A stretch of DNA of 64,000 nucleotides, taken from contig NZ_VOSW01000041.1 of NCBI RefSeq assembly GCF_009690905.1, positions 21,021-85,020 on the forward strand, given 5' to 3'. The position numbers and the translations under genes are program-made. Under the pieces are notes generated by a model. It worked only from the letters and a program-made list of their open reading frames with translations, made no database searches and was not told the DNA's origin. Below are positions 42,853 to 52,029 of this stretch, piece by piece (the first letter of the stretch is position 1; each line of letters starts with the position of its first letter). Source of the stretch: Paraburkholderia madseniana (GTDB lineage Bacteria; Pseudomonadota; Gammaproteobacteria; Burkholderiales; Burkholderiaceae).

Positions 42853-44181
42853 ATGAGCCAATCCCTCGCCCCCACGCTCGCGCCGGGCGCATCCGCTGCT
42901 GTGCACGACGACTTGTTATATCGCAAGGTCTCGACGCGGATCATTCCGTTTCTGTTTCTGTGTTACGTGGTGTCGTTTCTCGACCGCATTAATATCGGCT
43001 TCGCGCAATTGCAGATGAAGCATGACCTCGGTTTCAGCGACGCCATGTATGGTTTGGGCGCAGCGGTCTTCTATATCGGTTACGTGTTGTGTGAAGTGCC
43101 GAGCAATATGCTGCTCGCGCGCTTCGGCGCGCGCCGCACCTTCACGCGGATCATGCTGCTGTGGGGCATCGCATCGGTCGGCATGATGCTGGTGTCGAAG
43201 CCCACGCACTTCTACGTGCTGCGTTTTATGCTCGGCGTGTTCGAAGCGGGGTTCTTCCCCGGCATCGTGCTGTATCTGACCTACTGGTATCCGGCGCGGC
43301 GGCGCGCAGCCGTGCTGTCGATTTTCTTCGCGGGCGTCGCAGTGGCGGGTGTGCTCGGCGGCCTGGTGTCCGGTTGGATAATGCGCGATATGGGCGGCGT
43401 GATGGGGCTGTTCGGCTGGCAGTGGATGTTCGTGATCGAAGGTGCGCCGGCCATCGTACTCGGCCTGCTTGCCGCGTTTTATCTGGTTGATGGTCCGCAG
43501 CATGCAACGTGGCTCAACGACGCTGAGAAGGCGAAACTGATCGCGCAGCGCGATGAAGGCCGCCGCGTTTCATCGGACGCGCATTCATCGCGCTCCGTCA
43601 TACAAGCGCTGCGTAACCCGCGGGTGTATCTGTTCGCGTTCATCTATTTCTCGCTGACCTGCGCGTCGCTGACGCTGAACTTCTGGATGCCGCTGATGAT
43701 TCGCGACTTCGGCGTTCACGATGTGCTGGCGATCAGCCTGTACACCGTGATTCCGAATGCGGTCGGCGCAGTAGGCCTGATTCTGATCGCGCGGAATTCG
43801 GATCGTCGTGGAGAACGACGCCGGCACTTTGCGGTGTGCACGATCGGCGGTGGGGTCGCGCTTTCTCTGCTAACGCTGCATTTGAGCAGCTTCCCGGCGA
43901 TGCTCGCGATTCTCTCGCTGGCGGCCGTGCTGATCTTCGCCGCGTTGCCGATTTTCTGGACCGTGCCATCGGGCTATCTGTCCGGCACTGCAGCGCCGGC
44001 CGGCATTGCGTTGATCAGCAGCATCGGCATTACGAGCGGGATTGTCAGCCCGTGGGTGATCGGTCTGATCAAGACGCACACGGGCAGCATGGACAATGCG
44101 TTGTATGTACTGACCGCGCTATTGTTCGTCAGCGGCGTGGCGTTGCTGATTGGCGTGCCGAAGGAAGCGAAGCGGATCTAA
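42853..44181 (+). CDS. MFS transporter, anion:cation symporter family
   Basis: 442 residues with 12 predicted membrane helices. Typical ACS-family features: VVSFLDRINIGFAQLQMKHD near the N-terminus, GYVLCEVPSNMLLARFGARR, and GVFEAGFFPGIVLYLTYWYP then ARRRAAVLSIFFAG. Last gene of the IclR-controlled operon, hence likely uptake of the aromatic acid degraded by the monooxygenase. Confidence 0.94.
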   Translation: MSQSLAPTLAPGASAAVHDDLLYRKVSTRIIPFLFLCYVVSFLDRINIGFAQLQMKHDLGFSDAMYGLGAAVFYIGYVLCEVPSNMLLARFGARRTFTRIMLLWGIASVGMMLVSKPTHFYVLRFMLGVFEAGFFPGIVLYLTYWYPARRRAAVLSIFFAGVAVAGVLGGLVSGWIMRDMGGVMGLFGWQWMFVIEGAPAIVLGLLAAFYLVDGPQHATWLNDAEKAKLIAQRDEGRRVSSDAHSSRSVIQALRNPRVYLFAFIYFSLTCASLTLNFWMPLMIRDFGVHDVLAISLYTVIPNAVGAVGLILIARNSDRRGERRRHFAVCTIGGGVALSLLTLHLSSFPAMLAILSLAAVLIFAALPIFWTVPSGYLSGTAAPAGIALISSIGITSGIVSPWVIGLIKTHTGSMDNALYVLTALLFVSGVALLIGVPKEAKRI

Positions 44182-44262
44182 AGATCGAAGGGGTTCGGAC
44201 GTCATATCGGGTAGAGTCACGCATAGTCCTTGCGACTCTTAGGAGTGAGGCCCGAACCTGCA

Positions 44263-44961
44263 ATGCATTCCGTTGAACCTGTTCCCTTACCGCACGACGG
44301 CCCGTCCGACGTCTCATTGTGGCGAATCGATTTCGCTTTCGACGCGTCGTTGGAGGATGCCGCCTTCGCCGCGCTCAGCGACGACGAACGCGCGCGAGCC
44401 GGCAAATTTCTCCGCCACGAAGACGCGCTGCGTTTCGCGTCCGTGCGCGTGGCGCTGCGCGAGCAACTCGCGCAATGTCTCGGCATCGCGGCACACACCG
44501 TCCGGTTCGAACTCGACGAAAACCATCGCCCGCATCTAGCCGATTCCAACGCGCTCGACTTCAACGTATCGCATGCAGGCTCGCATGGGCTCATCGCGAT
44601 GTCGCCTAAGCGGCGTGTCGGCGTCGATATCGAACATCGCAGCGACAGCTTCGATTGGCATTCGATCGCGACATTGACGCTCGACGCAAGCGAGGCGGTG
44701 TGGATCGACAACCTCGATATTGAAGAACAGCGCACCGCGTTTTACGACGCATGGGTCGCCAAAGAAGCGCTCGTCAAAACGACGGGCGTGGGCATCACGC
44801 GCGGCTTGCAGCATCTGACGGTGCTGCCGCGTGACAGCGCCGAGGTGACGCTACGCAATGTGATTCCGGATGACATGCGCGAGGTTGCCGCGCGCTGGAT
44901 CGCGGCGCCTGAAGCCTATGCGGCATGTGTGGCGTGGTCGACGAAAACGTTCACTCGCTAA
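44263..44961 (+). CDS. 4'-phosphopantetheinyl transferase (Sfp/AcpT type)
   Basis: Activates carrier proteins by transferring phosphopantetheine from CoA. 232 residues from ATG 44263 (a TTG at 44230 is an alternative). Signature 1 RRVGVDIEHRSDSFDW (GVDxE) and signature 2 FYDAWVAKEALVKTTGVGIT (WxxKEA) with LDFNVSHAGSHGLIAMSP before them: all substrate- and Mg-binding acids are in place. Its stop overlaps the stop of the convergent gene by three bases. Carrier-protein targets are not in the window. Confidence 0.93.
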   Translation: MHSVEPVPLPHDGPSDVSLWRIDFAFDASLEDAAFAALSDDERARAGKFLRHEDALRFASVRVALREQLAQCLGIAAHTVRFELDENHRPHLADSNALDFNVSHAGSHGLIAMSPKRRVGVDIEHRSDSFDWHSIATLTLDASEAVWIDNLDIEEQRTAFYDAWVAKEALVKTTGVGITRGLQHLTVLPRDSAEVTLRNVIPDDMREVAARWIAAPEAYAACVAWSTKTFTR

Positions 44962-45803
44962 ACGTTTCGTTCGCCAAACACCAACGCCTTCGGCCATCCA
45001 ACCGCATGCACTTGCGTGATGGGCTGGGCGAGTGCAACCGCCGCACGAATCTTGCCCGACATCGGCAGATCGAGCACATGCCAGCGGCCATGTTCGGCAA
45101 GATCGAACGCACAGGATGCGGCATCGCTCGAGAGCAGATCCAGATCGATATCGACCGGCGCATAGCGCAACGCATTGCACAAGCTGCCATAACGCACGCG
45201 TTGGCGTGAGGTTTCCCGCGTGTCGTCAAGCGCGGCGCCCGGCGAGGGTACGGCGACGCTCAGACCAAGCGTCGTCGACGCAATGCCGATCACGATCCAG
45301 ATGCCGGCGTACGCGATATCAATCGTGATGCCGCGGCCGTCGTGCGGATGTCGCGCGCGCAGCTTCTCGTTGCCGTCGTCCTGCAGATCGACCGCATGCG
45401 GCTCGCAGTCGAACAGATTCGCGACTATCCAGCGAGTCACCACGCGTGCGCTGATAAAGCGTTTGCGTAGCGCCGCGTTCGGGTGAAGCCGTGCGCGTTC
45501 GCGCTCTCCCTTCGACAGCCATGTCTCGCCTTCCTGCACCGGCACCGGCAACCATTCGCAGCGGAACCGCCACAGATGCAACTCACCCGCGCGTGGCGCG
45601 GCGACGCTGTGCGGATAGTGGCGCGTTAGCGGATGGGACACGAATTGCGGCGCGGCCGCGCTGACGATCGCGTGTGCGGTCCGAGCAGGTTGAACCGGTC
45701 GAGCAGGTTGATCGGCCTGCAAGGCGTTAGCGCTATTCGTTCCGAGCGAGTCGATGCTGTCACGCACACGCGACGGCGCGAGATAAGCGAGTTCCGACGG
45801 CAT
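44958..45803 (-). CDS. Phosphopantetheinyl-transferase-like protein lacking the catalytic signature
   Basis: 281 residues with a low-complexity N-terminus. Residues ~75-190 follow the first half of Sfp-type transferases: LHLWRFRCEWLPVPV, LSKGERERARLHPNAALRKR FISARVVTRWIVANLF, then VDLQDDGNEKLRARHPHDGR and AYAGIWIVIGIAST. GVDxE is replaced by LGLSVAVPSPG, and WxxKEA is missing. So it is probably inactive as a transferase, or has a new role. It is last of the Fur-box operon, 12 bases after the upstream gene, with GAGGA before ATG 45803. Confidence 0.7.
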   Translation of the reverse strand: MPSELAYLAPSRVRDSIDSLGTNSANALQADQPARPVQPARTAHAIVSAAAPQFVSHPLTRHYPHSVAAPRAGELHLWRFRCEWLPVPVQEGETWLSKGERERARLHPNAALRKRFISARVVTRWIVANLFDCEPHAVDLQDDGNEKLRARHPHDGRGITIDIAYAGIWIVIGIASTTLGLSVAVPSPGAALDDTRETSRQRVRYGSLCNALRYAPVDIDLDLLSSDAASCAFDLAEHGRWHVLDLPMSGKIRAAVALAQPITQVHAVGWPKALVFGERNV

Positions 45804-45815
45804 ACGCTCGGGTCC

Positions 45816-46295
45816 TCAATGCATATAGGTGACGCGGCGCGCTTGCACGTCGAGTTCGACACCGGCGTCGAGCAGATCGATGGCGAACCAGCGGATCAGC
45901 TTCAAGACGCCACTGACGGCCGGCGCCGGCAGCCATTCGCTCAGCATGCGCAATGCAGCGCCGCTATGCGTCTTTTGCAGCAGCGCGATGGTTTGCAGGA
46001 TCACGGCTTCGTCCTTGCCGAGATCGCTGGCGCAGCGGCATCGCATGTCGAGCGGACGATAGGACACGTGCATCAGCGAACGCATCAGCAGATCGAAATG
46101 TTCGATGCCGTCTTGTCGCAAGCCCACGCCGATCAGGATGTCGCGCCAGTGCACCCCGCCGCGCACGGTTTCACATGCCGGCCGCAGCCAGGTGCGCACG
46201 GCGCTGAGGACCGTGCGATCGGGCGCGTCGGTGGAATCCGTGACGTGATCGTCGACCAGTTCAGGACGGCTGCTGTATTGAGAGCGGAAGTTCAT
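45816..46295 (-). CDS. Hypothetical protein in the iron-box operon
   Basis: 159 residues from ATG 46295, with CAGGAG eight bases before. Soluble, with HWRDILIGVGLRQDGIEHFD then LLMRSLMHVSYRPLDMRCRC ASDLGKDEAVILQTIALLQ. The paired cysteines in MRCRCASDLGKDE could bind metal. No family named with confidence. It lies between the nitroreductase and the transferase-like gene in the same orientation, so probably the same iron-responsive operon. Confidence 0.72.
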   Translation of the reverse strand: MNFRSQYSSRPELVDDHVTDSTDAPDRTVLSAVRTWLRPACETVRGGVHWRDILIGVGLRQDGIEHFDLLMRSLMHVSYRPLDMRCRCASDLGKDEAVILQTIALLQKTHSGAALRMLSEWLPAPAVSGVLKLIRWFAIDLLDAGVELDVQARRVTYMH

Positions 46296-46422
46296 CGAGA
46301 CTCCTGAATGGACACGGTCCAATGAGTCGCGCCGGCCTGATCGGAGGAGGCCACGTCGCAGGCCAGCGCTTGTCGCTCGCGACGGATAGGCGGTGACGCG
46401 GTGCGTGCGCCAGGTGCTTGCT

Positions 46423-47124
46423 TCAATTTTTGGCCGGCTGCGGCGGTAGCCATTCGCGCACATGTTCGCTGCGTGCCGGACGTGCCGTTGCCTGGTCCGA
46501 GTTTTTCGACGTGCCGACAAACAGGAAGCCGAGCAGCCGCTCATTCGGTGCGAAGCCCAACGCGTCGTGCAATTGCGCTTCATAGCTGTCCGGTCCCGTG
46601 GACCAGAAGCCGCCGTAGCCGAGCGCGTGGATCGCATTCAGCATGTTCATCGTGGCTGCGCCGACCGCCAGCAATTGCTCGACCTCGGGTATCTTCGGAT
46701 GGGCCGACAGCGCCGCGCCGAGCGCGATCACAAGTGGCGCCGCGTAAGCCTTCTGCCGCCGATGCGCATGCGCGGAGCGCGGCTCGCCCGGCGAACGGGC
46801 GCAAGCGAGGTCGACCAGCACGTCGCCGAGCTGGCCGCGTGCGTCGCCGCGGATCGTGACGAAGCGCCACGGCCGCAGATTGCCGTGATCGGGCGCGCGC
46901 AAGGCCGCATCGAAGATCAGATCGAGCTCGGCGTCGGCCGGGCCCGGTTCGGTGAGCGGCCATTGGGACTGGCGCGACAGCAGCACTTCAAGTGCGGCCG
47001 TCGCCTTGGACCCGGCGGCGGTGTCGGGCGTCGCGGTGGCGGCTGTGCGTTTGCTTTCGGTTTCTGGGCGGCTGATATCTAGCGTGATCATGATTTCGGA
47101 GTCGGCGGGTGTCATGGGTGTCAT
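46423..47124 (-). CDS. Nitroreductase family protein (YdjA-like)
   Basis: FMN-dependent NAD(P)H oxidoreductase, 233 residues including a ~45-residue extension before the core. Motifs: LLSRQSQWPLTEPGPADAEL, FDAALRAPDHGNLRPWRFVT (the FMN-binding RxxPxxxxxQPWxF-type segment), MNMLNAIHALGYGGFWSTGP and NERLLGFLFVGTSKN. A near-perfect Fur box lies 20 bases upstream of ATG 47124. Internal starts (MTPADSE or MITLDIS) are possible. Confidence 0.88.
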   Translation of the reverse strand: MTPMTPADSEIMITLDISRPETESKRTAATATPDTAAGSKATAALEVLLSRQSQWPLTEPGPADAELDLIFDAALRAPDHGNLRPWRFVTIRGDARGQLGDVLVDLACARSPGEPRSAHAHRRQKAYAAPLVIALGAALSAHPKIPEVEQLLAVGAATMNMLNAIHALGYGGFWSTGPDSYEAQLHDALGFAPNERLLGFLFVGTSKNSDQATARPARSEHVREWLPPQPAKN

Positions 47125-47143
47125 GATGAGCCAATTTCAAGGT

Positions 47144-47164
47144 AAATGCAAATCATTCGCATTT
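47144..47164. promoter_or_regulatory. Fur box
   Basis: A 21-base near-perfect palindrome whose core is ATGCAAATCATTCGCAT, flanked by A-A and T-T. It fits the 7-1-7/19-base Fur consensus used in beta-proteobacteria. Located just before the nitroreductase start, so the minus operon should be iron-repressed; the MFS gene on the plus strand is 185 bases away. Confidence 0.75.
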
Positions 47165-47348
47165 AGAAAATGAATTGGACAGGGCACTGCATCGGGGTTG
47201 GCATAGCCTGCGCGAGGCCAGAAGGCCTTGCAGCTGGGCGTCGGGCGCCTGATCCGCAACTAACCGTCAGCCGAGGGGGAGCGCCCCCAGATATGATGGC
47301 GAAATGCCGCAGCAAGCCTGCCGCATCCTTGTCTACCCACGCTAGCCA

Positions 47349-48584
47349 ATGCCGACAAAATCTCTCGACGCCGCATCGACCGCCACGCCCACCGAAGCGG
47401 CGCAGCGCCTCCCCACCTTGATGCTGGCTGCCGGCCTGTCCTTAGGCAGCGCGATCGCATTGGGCCTCGCGCGCTTCGCTTACGCATTGCTGTTGCCGTC
47501 GATGAAACTCGACCTCGGCTGGAGCTTCGCTCAAGCCGGCGCGATGAATACCGCCAATGCGCTGGGCTATTTACTGGGCGCGCTGGCTTTTCCACGGCTC
47601 GCACGCCGCTGGTCGACCGGTGCATTGTTCGGCGCGGGCTGCGTGGCCACTGCGCTTCTGATGGCCATCAGCGGTTTGCTGGCCGACACGCATTCGCTAC
47701 TCGCGCTGCGCATGATCACCGGCGTGAGCAGTGCGGCGGTTTTCGTCAGCGGCGGCGTGCTGGCGGCGAGGCTTGCGTCGGCGAGACCGCACGATGCAGG
47801 GCTCGTGCTCGGTTTGTATTACGGCGGGACCGGGTGGGGCATCGTCGCTTCGTCGGTGCTGGTGCCGTTGACGATTTTCAACGTCGTGCATGGCTGGCAA
47901 TTCGCGTGGTTCGCGCTGGCCGTTGCGTGCGCGGTGTTCTCCGCGATCGCCATCGGCGCCGCTAGAAAAATCGAAAGCGTGCACGCGATGGGTTCCTCGA
48001 CCGCGCATGCTTCCGATGCCGCCGACGCGCCACGTTGGCCGCGTTTCAGCCCCGCACTGGCGGGCTATGGACTGTTCGGCGTCGGCTATATCGGCTACAT
48101 GACGTTCATCGTCGCGCTGCTGCGCAATGCGGGCATGAGCGCGGTGGTGGTGACGGGCTTCTACCTGTTGCTAGGCGTGGCGACGGTCGTTTCGGCACGC
48201 TTGTGGTCCAGTCTGCTCGACCGCATGCACGGCGGCCACGCGCTCGCCATACTCAACGCGTTGCTCGCGGTGGCGACGCTGTTGCCCGCGTTGTTCACGC
48301 AACCGTGGGTGGCGTTTGTCTCCGGCGTGCTGTTCGGCGCGACGTTTCTCTCGGCCGTGGCGTCGACCACGGCTTTCGTGCGCCACAATCTGCCGGCGAG
48401 CCACTGGGGCAAGGGCATAAGCGCATTCACGATCGTGTTCGCGTTCGGACAGATCGTCGGGCCGATGGTGATCGGCTGGGTCTCGGATGGCGCGGGTCTC
48501 GCACGTGGGCTGGTCTATTCCGCGTTGCTGCTCGCGGCCGGCGCGGTGCTGGCGGCTTGCCAGAAGCCGTTACGCGGAGCCTGA
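47349..48584 (+). CDS. YbfB/YjiJ-family MFS transporter
   Basis: 411 residues, 12 hydrophobic helices. N-terminal AIALGLARFAYALLLPSMKL and WSFAQAGAMNTANALGYLLG, followed by GTGWGIVASSVLVP, are characteristic of the YbfB-like branch (substrate unknown). The loop after helix 6 is His/Ala/Asp-rich. Single gene, divergent from the Fur-box operon. Confidence 0.9.
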   Translation: MPTKSLDAASTATPTEAAQRLPTLMLAAGLSLGSAIALGLARFAYALLLPSMKLDLGWSFAQAGAMNTANALGYLLGALAFPRLARRWSTGALFGAGCVATALLMAISGLLADTHSLLALRMITGVSSAAVFVSGGVLAARLASARPHDAGLVLGLYYGGTGWGIVASSVLVPLTIFNVVHGWQFAWFALAVACAVFSAIAIGAARKIESVHAMGSSTAHASDAADAPRWPRFSPALAGYGLFGVGYIGYMTFIVALLRNAGMSAVVVTGFYLLLGVATVVSARLWSSLLDRMHGGHALAILNALLAVATLLPALFTQPWVAFVSGVLFGATFLSAVASTTAFVRHNLPASHWGKGISAFTIVFAFGQIVGPMVIGWVSDGAGLARGLVYSALLLAAGAVLAACQKPLRGA

Positions 48585-48671
48585 CTGAACGATCCCCAGG
48601 TATTCCCGGAGTTCCAGGCGAGTGTCTTAAGCACGTACACTCATCGCTTGTTCCCTGCGCTGAGAGAAACC

Positions 48672-49817
48672 GTGCCTGTCATCACCTGCATCGAAGATTT
48701 ACGCGTGCTTGCCGAGCGGCGTGTGCCGCGCATGTTCTACGACTACGCCGACAGTGGCTCGTGGACCGAAAGTACCTACCGCGCCAATGAAAGCGACTTC
48801 CAACGCCTGAAGCTGCGCCAGCGCGTGGCGGTCAACATGGCGGGCCGCAGCACGCGCACGGAAATGATCGGTCAGGCGGCCGCCATGCCCGTGGCGCTCG
48901 CACCGACGGGGTTGACCGGCATGCAGCATGCCGACGGCGAAATCCTGGCGGCGCGCGCGGCGGAGAAGTTCGGCGTCCCGTTCACCTTGTCCACGATGAG
49001 CATCTGCTCGATCGAGGACGTGGCCGCCCAGACCACCCAACCGTTCTGGTTCCAGCTTTACATGATGCGCGACCGCGATTTCATCATGCGGCTGATCGAG
49101 CGCGCTCGCGCGGCACGGTGCAGCGCCTTGATGCTGACGCTGGACCTGCAGATCCTCGGCCAACGCCACAAAGACATCAAGAACGGGTTGTCGGCGCCGC
49201 CCAAATTGACCCCTGCGAACCTCATCAACCTCGCGACCAAACCGCGCTGGTGCCTCGGCATGCTCGGCACCCGGCGGCGCACCTTCGGCAACATCGTCGG
49301 TCATGCGAAGGGCGTGGGCGATCTGTCGTCCCTGAGTTCGTGGACCGCCGAGCAGTTCGATCCGGCGCTGAGCTGGGCAGATGTCGAGTGGGTCAAGAAG
49401 ATGTGGGGCGGCAAACTCATTCTGAAAGGCATCATGGATGTCGAAGATGCGCGCCTTGCCGCCGACAGCGGCGCCGACGCGTTGATCGTCTCCAACCACG
49501 GCGGCCGTCAACTCGACGGTGCGCCTTCTTCGATCTCGGCGCTCCCGGAGATCGCACGCGAGGTCGGCTCGCGCATCGAAGTGTGGATGGATGGCGGCAT
49601 CCGCAGCGGACAGGACGTGCTGAAAGCCGTTGCGCTCGGCGCGAAAGGCACGCTGATCGGCCGCAGCTTTCTCTACGGGCTGGGTGCAATGGGAGAGGAG
49701 GGTGTTACCCGGTGCCTGCAGATCATCCAGAAGGAGCTGGACATCACCATGGCCTTTTGCGGGCACACGGATATCCGTCAGGTGGACGAGCGGATCCTGC
49801 TGCCCGACAGGCGTTGA
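48672..49817 (+). CDS. FMN-dependent alpha-hydroxyacid dehydrogenase (LldD-like)
   Basis: 381 residues from GTG 48672 (TTG 48648 in frame upstream). Oxidises 2-hydroxyacids such as lactate. The FMN-barrel motif LIVSNHGGRQLDGAPSSISA holds the catalytic His-Gly-Gly-Arg; VALAPTGLTGMQHADGEILA, FWFQLYMMRDRDF and WMDGGIRSGQDVLKAVALGA are conserved. It has the long loop of membrane-linked members (KPRWCLGMLGTRRRTFGNIV). Convergent with otsA. Confidence 0.92.
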   Translation: MPVITCIEDLRVLAERRVPRMFYDYADSGSWTESTYRANESDFQRLKLRQRVAVNMAGRSTRTEMIGQAAAMPVALAPTGLTGMQHADGEILAARAAEKFGVPFTLSTMSICSIEDVAAQTTQPFWFQLYMMRDRDFIMRLIERARAARCSALMLTLDLQILGQRHKDIKNGLSAPPKLTPANLINLATKPRWCLGMLGTRRRTFGNIVGHAKGVGDLSSLSSWTAEQFDPALSWADVEWVKKMWGGKLILKGIMDVEDARLAADSGADALIVSNHGGRQLDGAPSSISALPEIAREVGSRIEVWMDGGIRSGQDVLKAVALGAKGTLIGRSFLYGLGAMGEEGVTRCLQIIQKELDITMAFCGHTDIRQVDERILLPDRR

Positions 49818-49825
49818 AGGCGGCC

Positions 49826-49851
49826 GCCAGGCGCGACATCTGGCGTCTGGC
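49826..49851. terminator. Hairpin between lldD-like gene and otsA
   Basis: Nine-base stem GCCAGGCGC (49826-49834) with GCGTCTGGC (49843-49851), one G-T pair, 8-base loop, in the 46-base gap between convergent genes. No T run. Confidence 0.4.
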
Positions 49852-49863
49852 AGTCGCCGGTGT

Positions 49864-51291
49864 TCAGCCAGATGTTCGGCCTAAGCCGTTCGCCGCCACT
49901 TCATTCGGCTCGCAGTCTTCCAACGCTTGCAGAAACGTCGAACTCCACCAGTGCACATCGAACTTGCGGATGCGGTTAAGAAGCGCTTCGTGCCGGTTGA
50001 TCCGCTCGTCAAGCGACATGGTTAGTGCCCGCTGAATGGCCTGCGCCGTGCCTTGCGTGTCGTAGGGATTGACCAGCAGCGCTTCCTTCAATTGCTCGGC
50101 GGCCCCGGCAAAACGCGAAAGCACCAGCATGCCCGGGTCGGCAGCGTCCTGCGCCGCGATGAATTCCTTTGCGACCAGATTCATCCCGTCCCGCAAGGGC
50201 GTGACGAGCGCCACCCGACTCGCGCGATAAAGACCTGGCAGGCGCTTACGGGCCACGTTCCGATGAATGTAGCGTACCGGCATCCAGTCCAGTTCACCAA
50301 AGTCGCCGTTGATCGCGCCGCACAGGCTATCCATCTGACGCCGCAGATCGTCGTAGGCACCGACGTCCTCGCGGCTCGGGGAAGCGATCTGGATCAGCGT
50401 CGCGCTATCGCGGTTTTCCGGGTAGTAGGTCAGCAGTTCGCGGAAAGCATGGACGCGTTGCGGCAGCCCCTTCGAGTAGTCCAGCCGGTCGACGCCCACC
50501 AGCAAACGCCGCCGCGAATACTCGTCGCGCATCCGGACGAACATGTCGCGGCCTTCCTTCGAGTCGGCAAGACGCTTGAAATCGTCGACGTCGATGCCGA
50601 TGGGATAGGCGCCGACCCGCAGCGTTCGATTGAATGCCCGAAGGCGATCCGGACTCAAGCGTTGCGCGTGCGCTTCCGATTCGACGTAGTGAGAAAAATG
50701 CGTCAGGTCGGCTTCGCTCTGGAAGCCCACCAGATCGTATGCAAAGAGCGAGCGCATCAGCCATTCGTGTTCCGGAATCGCTGCCATGATCAGCGGCGGC
50801 GGCATCGGAATATGCAGGAAGAAGCCAATGCGGTTGGTGCATCCCATGGCGCGCAATTCGGCTGCGAGCGGGATCAGTTGGTAATCGTGAACCCAGATGA
50901 GATCGTCCGGCTTCAGGAGCGGCAGCAGTTTTTGCGCGAATAACTGGTTGACCCTGCGATAGCCCGCTGCGAATCGCGTGTCGAAATTGGCCAGGTCCAG
51001 CCGGTAGTGGAATACCGGCCATAGGACATCGTTGGAGTAACCGAGGTAATACGTGTCGTGATCCTCGCGGCTCAGATCAAGCGTCGCAAGCGTGACGTTG
51101 CCGGCCGTTTGGACATGAACTTCCCCGTGGCCGGATTGCGCGCCATCCGCGGCTTCCCGGATCTTGCCGCTCCAGCCGAACCAGAGCCCGCCAGTTTGTT
51201 GCAGGCTTTCGCGTACAGCTACGGCGAGTCCGCCGGCTGCAGGCTTGCGAGGGTCGGCAGTGCGATTTGAAACGACGACGAGACGACTCAT
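49864..51291 (-). CDS. otsA: Trehalose-6-phosphate synthase
   Basis: GT20 glycosyltransferase joining UDP-glucose and glucose-6-phosphate for osmo- and desiccation protection. 475 residues, the usual size. N-terminal RLVVVSNRTADPRKPAAGGL AVAV with the UDP-binding GGL; WVHDYQLIPLAAELRAMG; phosphate-binding LLVGVDRLDYSKGLPQRVHA and C-terminal GMNLVAKEFIAAQ. The phosphatase partner otsB is not adjacent. Confidence 0.96.
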   Translation of the reverse strand: MSRLVVVSNRTADPRKPAAGGLAVAVRESLQQTGGLWFGWSGKIREAADGAQSGHGEVHVQTAGNVTLATLDLSREDHDTYYLGYSNDVLWPVFHYRLDLANFDTRFAAGYRRVNQLFAQKLLPLLKPDDLIWVHDYQLIPLAAELRAMGCTNRIGFFLHIPMPPPLIMAAIPEHEWLMRSLFAYDLVGFQSEADLTHFSHYVESEAHAQRLSPDRLRAFNRTLRVGAYPIGIDVDDFKRLADSKEGRDMFVRMRDEYSRRRLLVGVDRLDYSKGLPQRVHAFRELLTYYPENRDSATLIQIASPSREDVGAYDDLRRQMDSLCGAINGDFGELDWMPVRYIHRNVARKRLPGLYRASRVALVTPLRDGMNLVAKEFIAAQDAADPGMLVLSRFAGAAEQLKEALLVNPYDTQGTAQAIQRALTMSLDERINRHEALLNRIRKFDVHWWSSTFLQALEDCEPNEVAANGLGRTSG

Positions 51292-51631
51292 GAGGTCCTT
51301 GTGCTGTTGCGTTCACATGCGATATCCGGCGCGGCCAGCCGTGCCGGACAAGGATCACTTCCTGATTGACGCAGTTTACTATGTCGTCAGCGGATGCTTA
51401 CGACTGCGCTTCGCCCGTACGCTTCGCTCCTACCGCCTCGGGTGTGCGCGGGCTCGTGCAAGTTAACGATTTCTTCAGATTGCCTCGATAGTGATTTCGG
51501 TAGTCCGACCGCAACATGAGGCAAGCGCTACGAACGAGACGCCGCGTGCGAAGTCGTTCGAAACGCCATTGCGGCCAACCGTTTGTTCGTCTGTTGACCG
51601 TGTCCGCATTACCTTGCTGGAGTCAGTCAAC
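51292..51631. other. Divergent intergenic region
   Basis: 340 bases holding the otsA and DUF4148-like gene promoters. No specific boxes picked out with confidence; a TTGACCG...ATTACC pair lies near 51593-51614 just ahead of the plus gene. Confidence 0.3.
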
Positions 51632-51883
51632 ATGAAAACACTTCGACTCGTGGCGACGTGCGCCGTCGCCCTCATTTTTGGACAAGCGTGGGCGCAAGAC
51701 AACCCGGTGCAGTCTGCAACACCACCTGCCGCTCAGGACGTCGGCGGCACAACCAGCTCGTCGGCAGGCGAATCAGGATCCGCAGCGAAGCTCACGCGAC
51801 AACAGGTTTACCAGGACCTTATTCGTTCACGGCAAAGCGGAGAACAAAGCCGCCTGTGGGGCGACCTCTACCACGGCCAATGA
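51632..51883 (+). CDS. DUF4148-like secreted small protein
   Basis: 83 residues from ATG 51632, with GGAG 11 bases ahead. Signal peptide KTLRLVATCAVALIFGQAWA, a Ser/Gly/Ala-rich linker, then LTRQQVYQDLIRSRQSGEQS. The LTRxQVxxDL pattern is that of the DUF4148 family, very abundant in Burkholderiaceae and of unknown role. Confidence 0.75.
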   Translation: MKTLRLVATCAVALIFGQAWAQDNPVQSATPPAAQDVGGTTSSSAGESGSAAKLTRQQVYQDLIRSRQSGEQSRLWGDLYHGQ

Positions 51884-52029
51884 AGAACCGGCGCCGTGCG
51901 CCGCCCGCCGGCCTTCACGTCGAAGGGCGTAATACGCGCAACGTATGACGGTGCAAGTGGAGGCCCAACGGTACCAAGTCGACAAGCCGCATGCATAGGC
52001 TTCTTCCGGGCTTTGCCACGACCGCCCGA

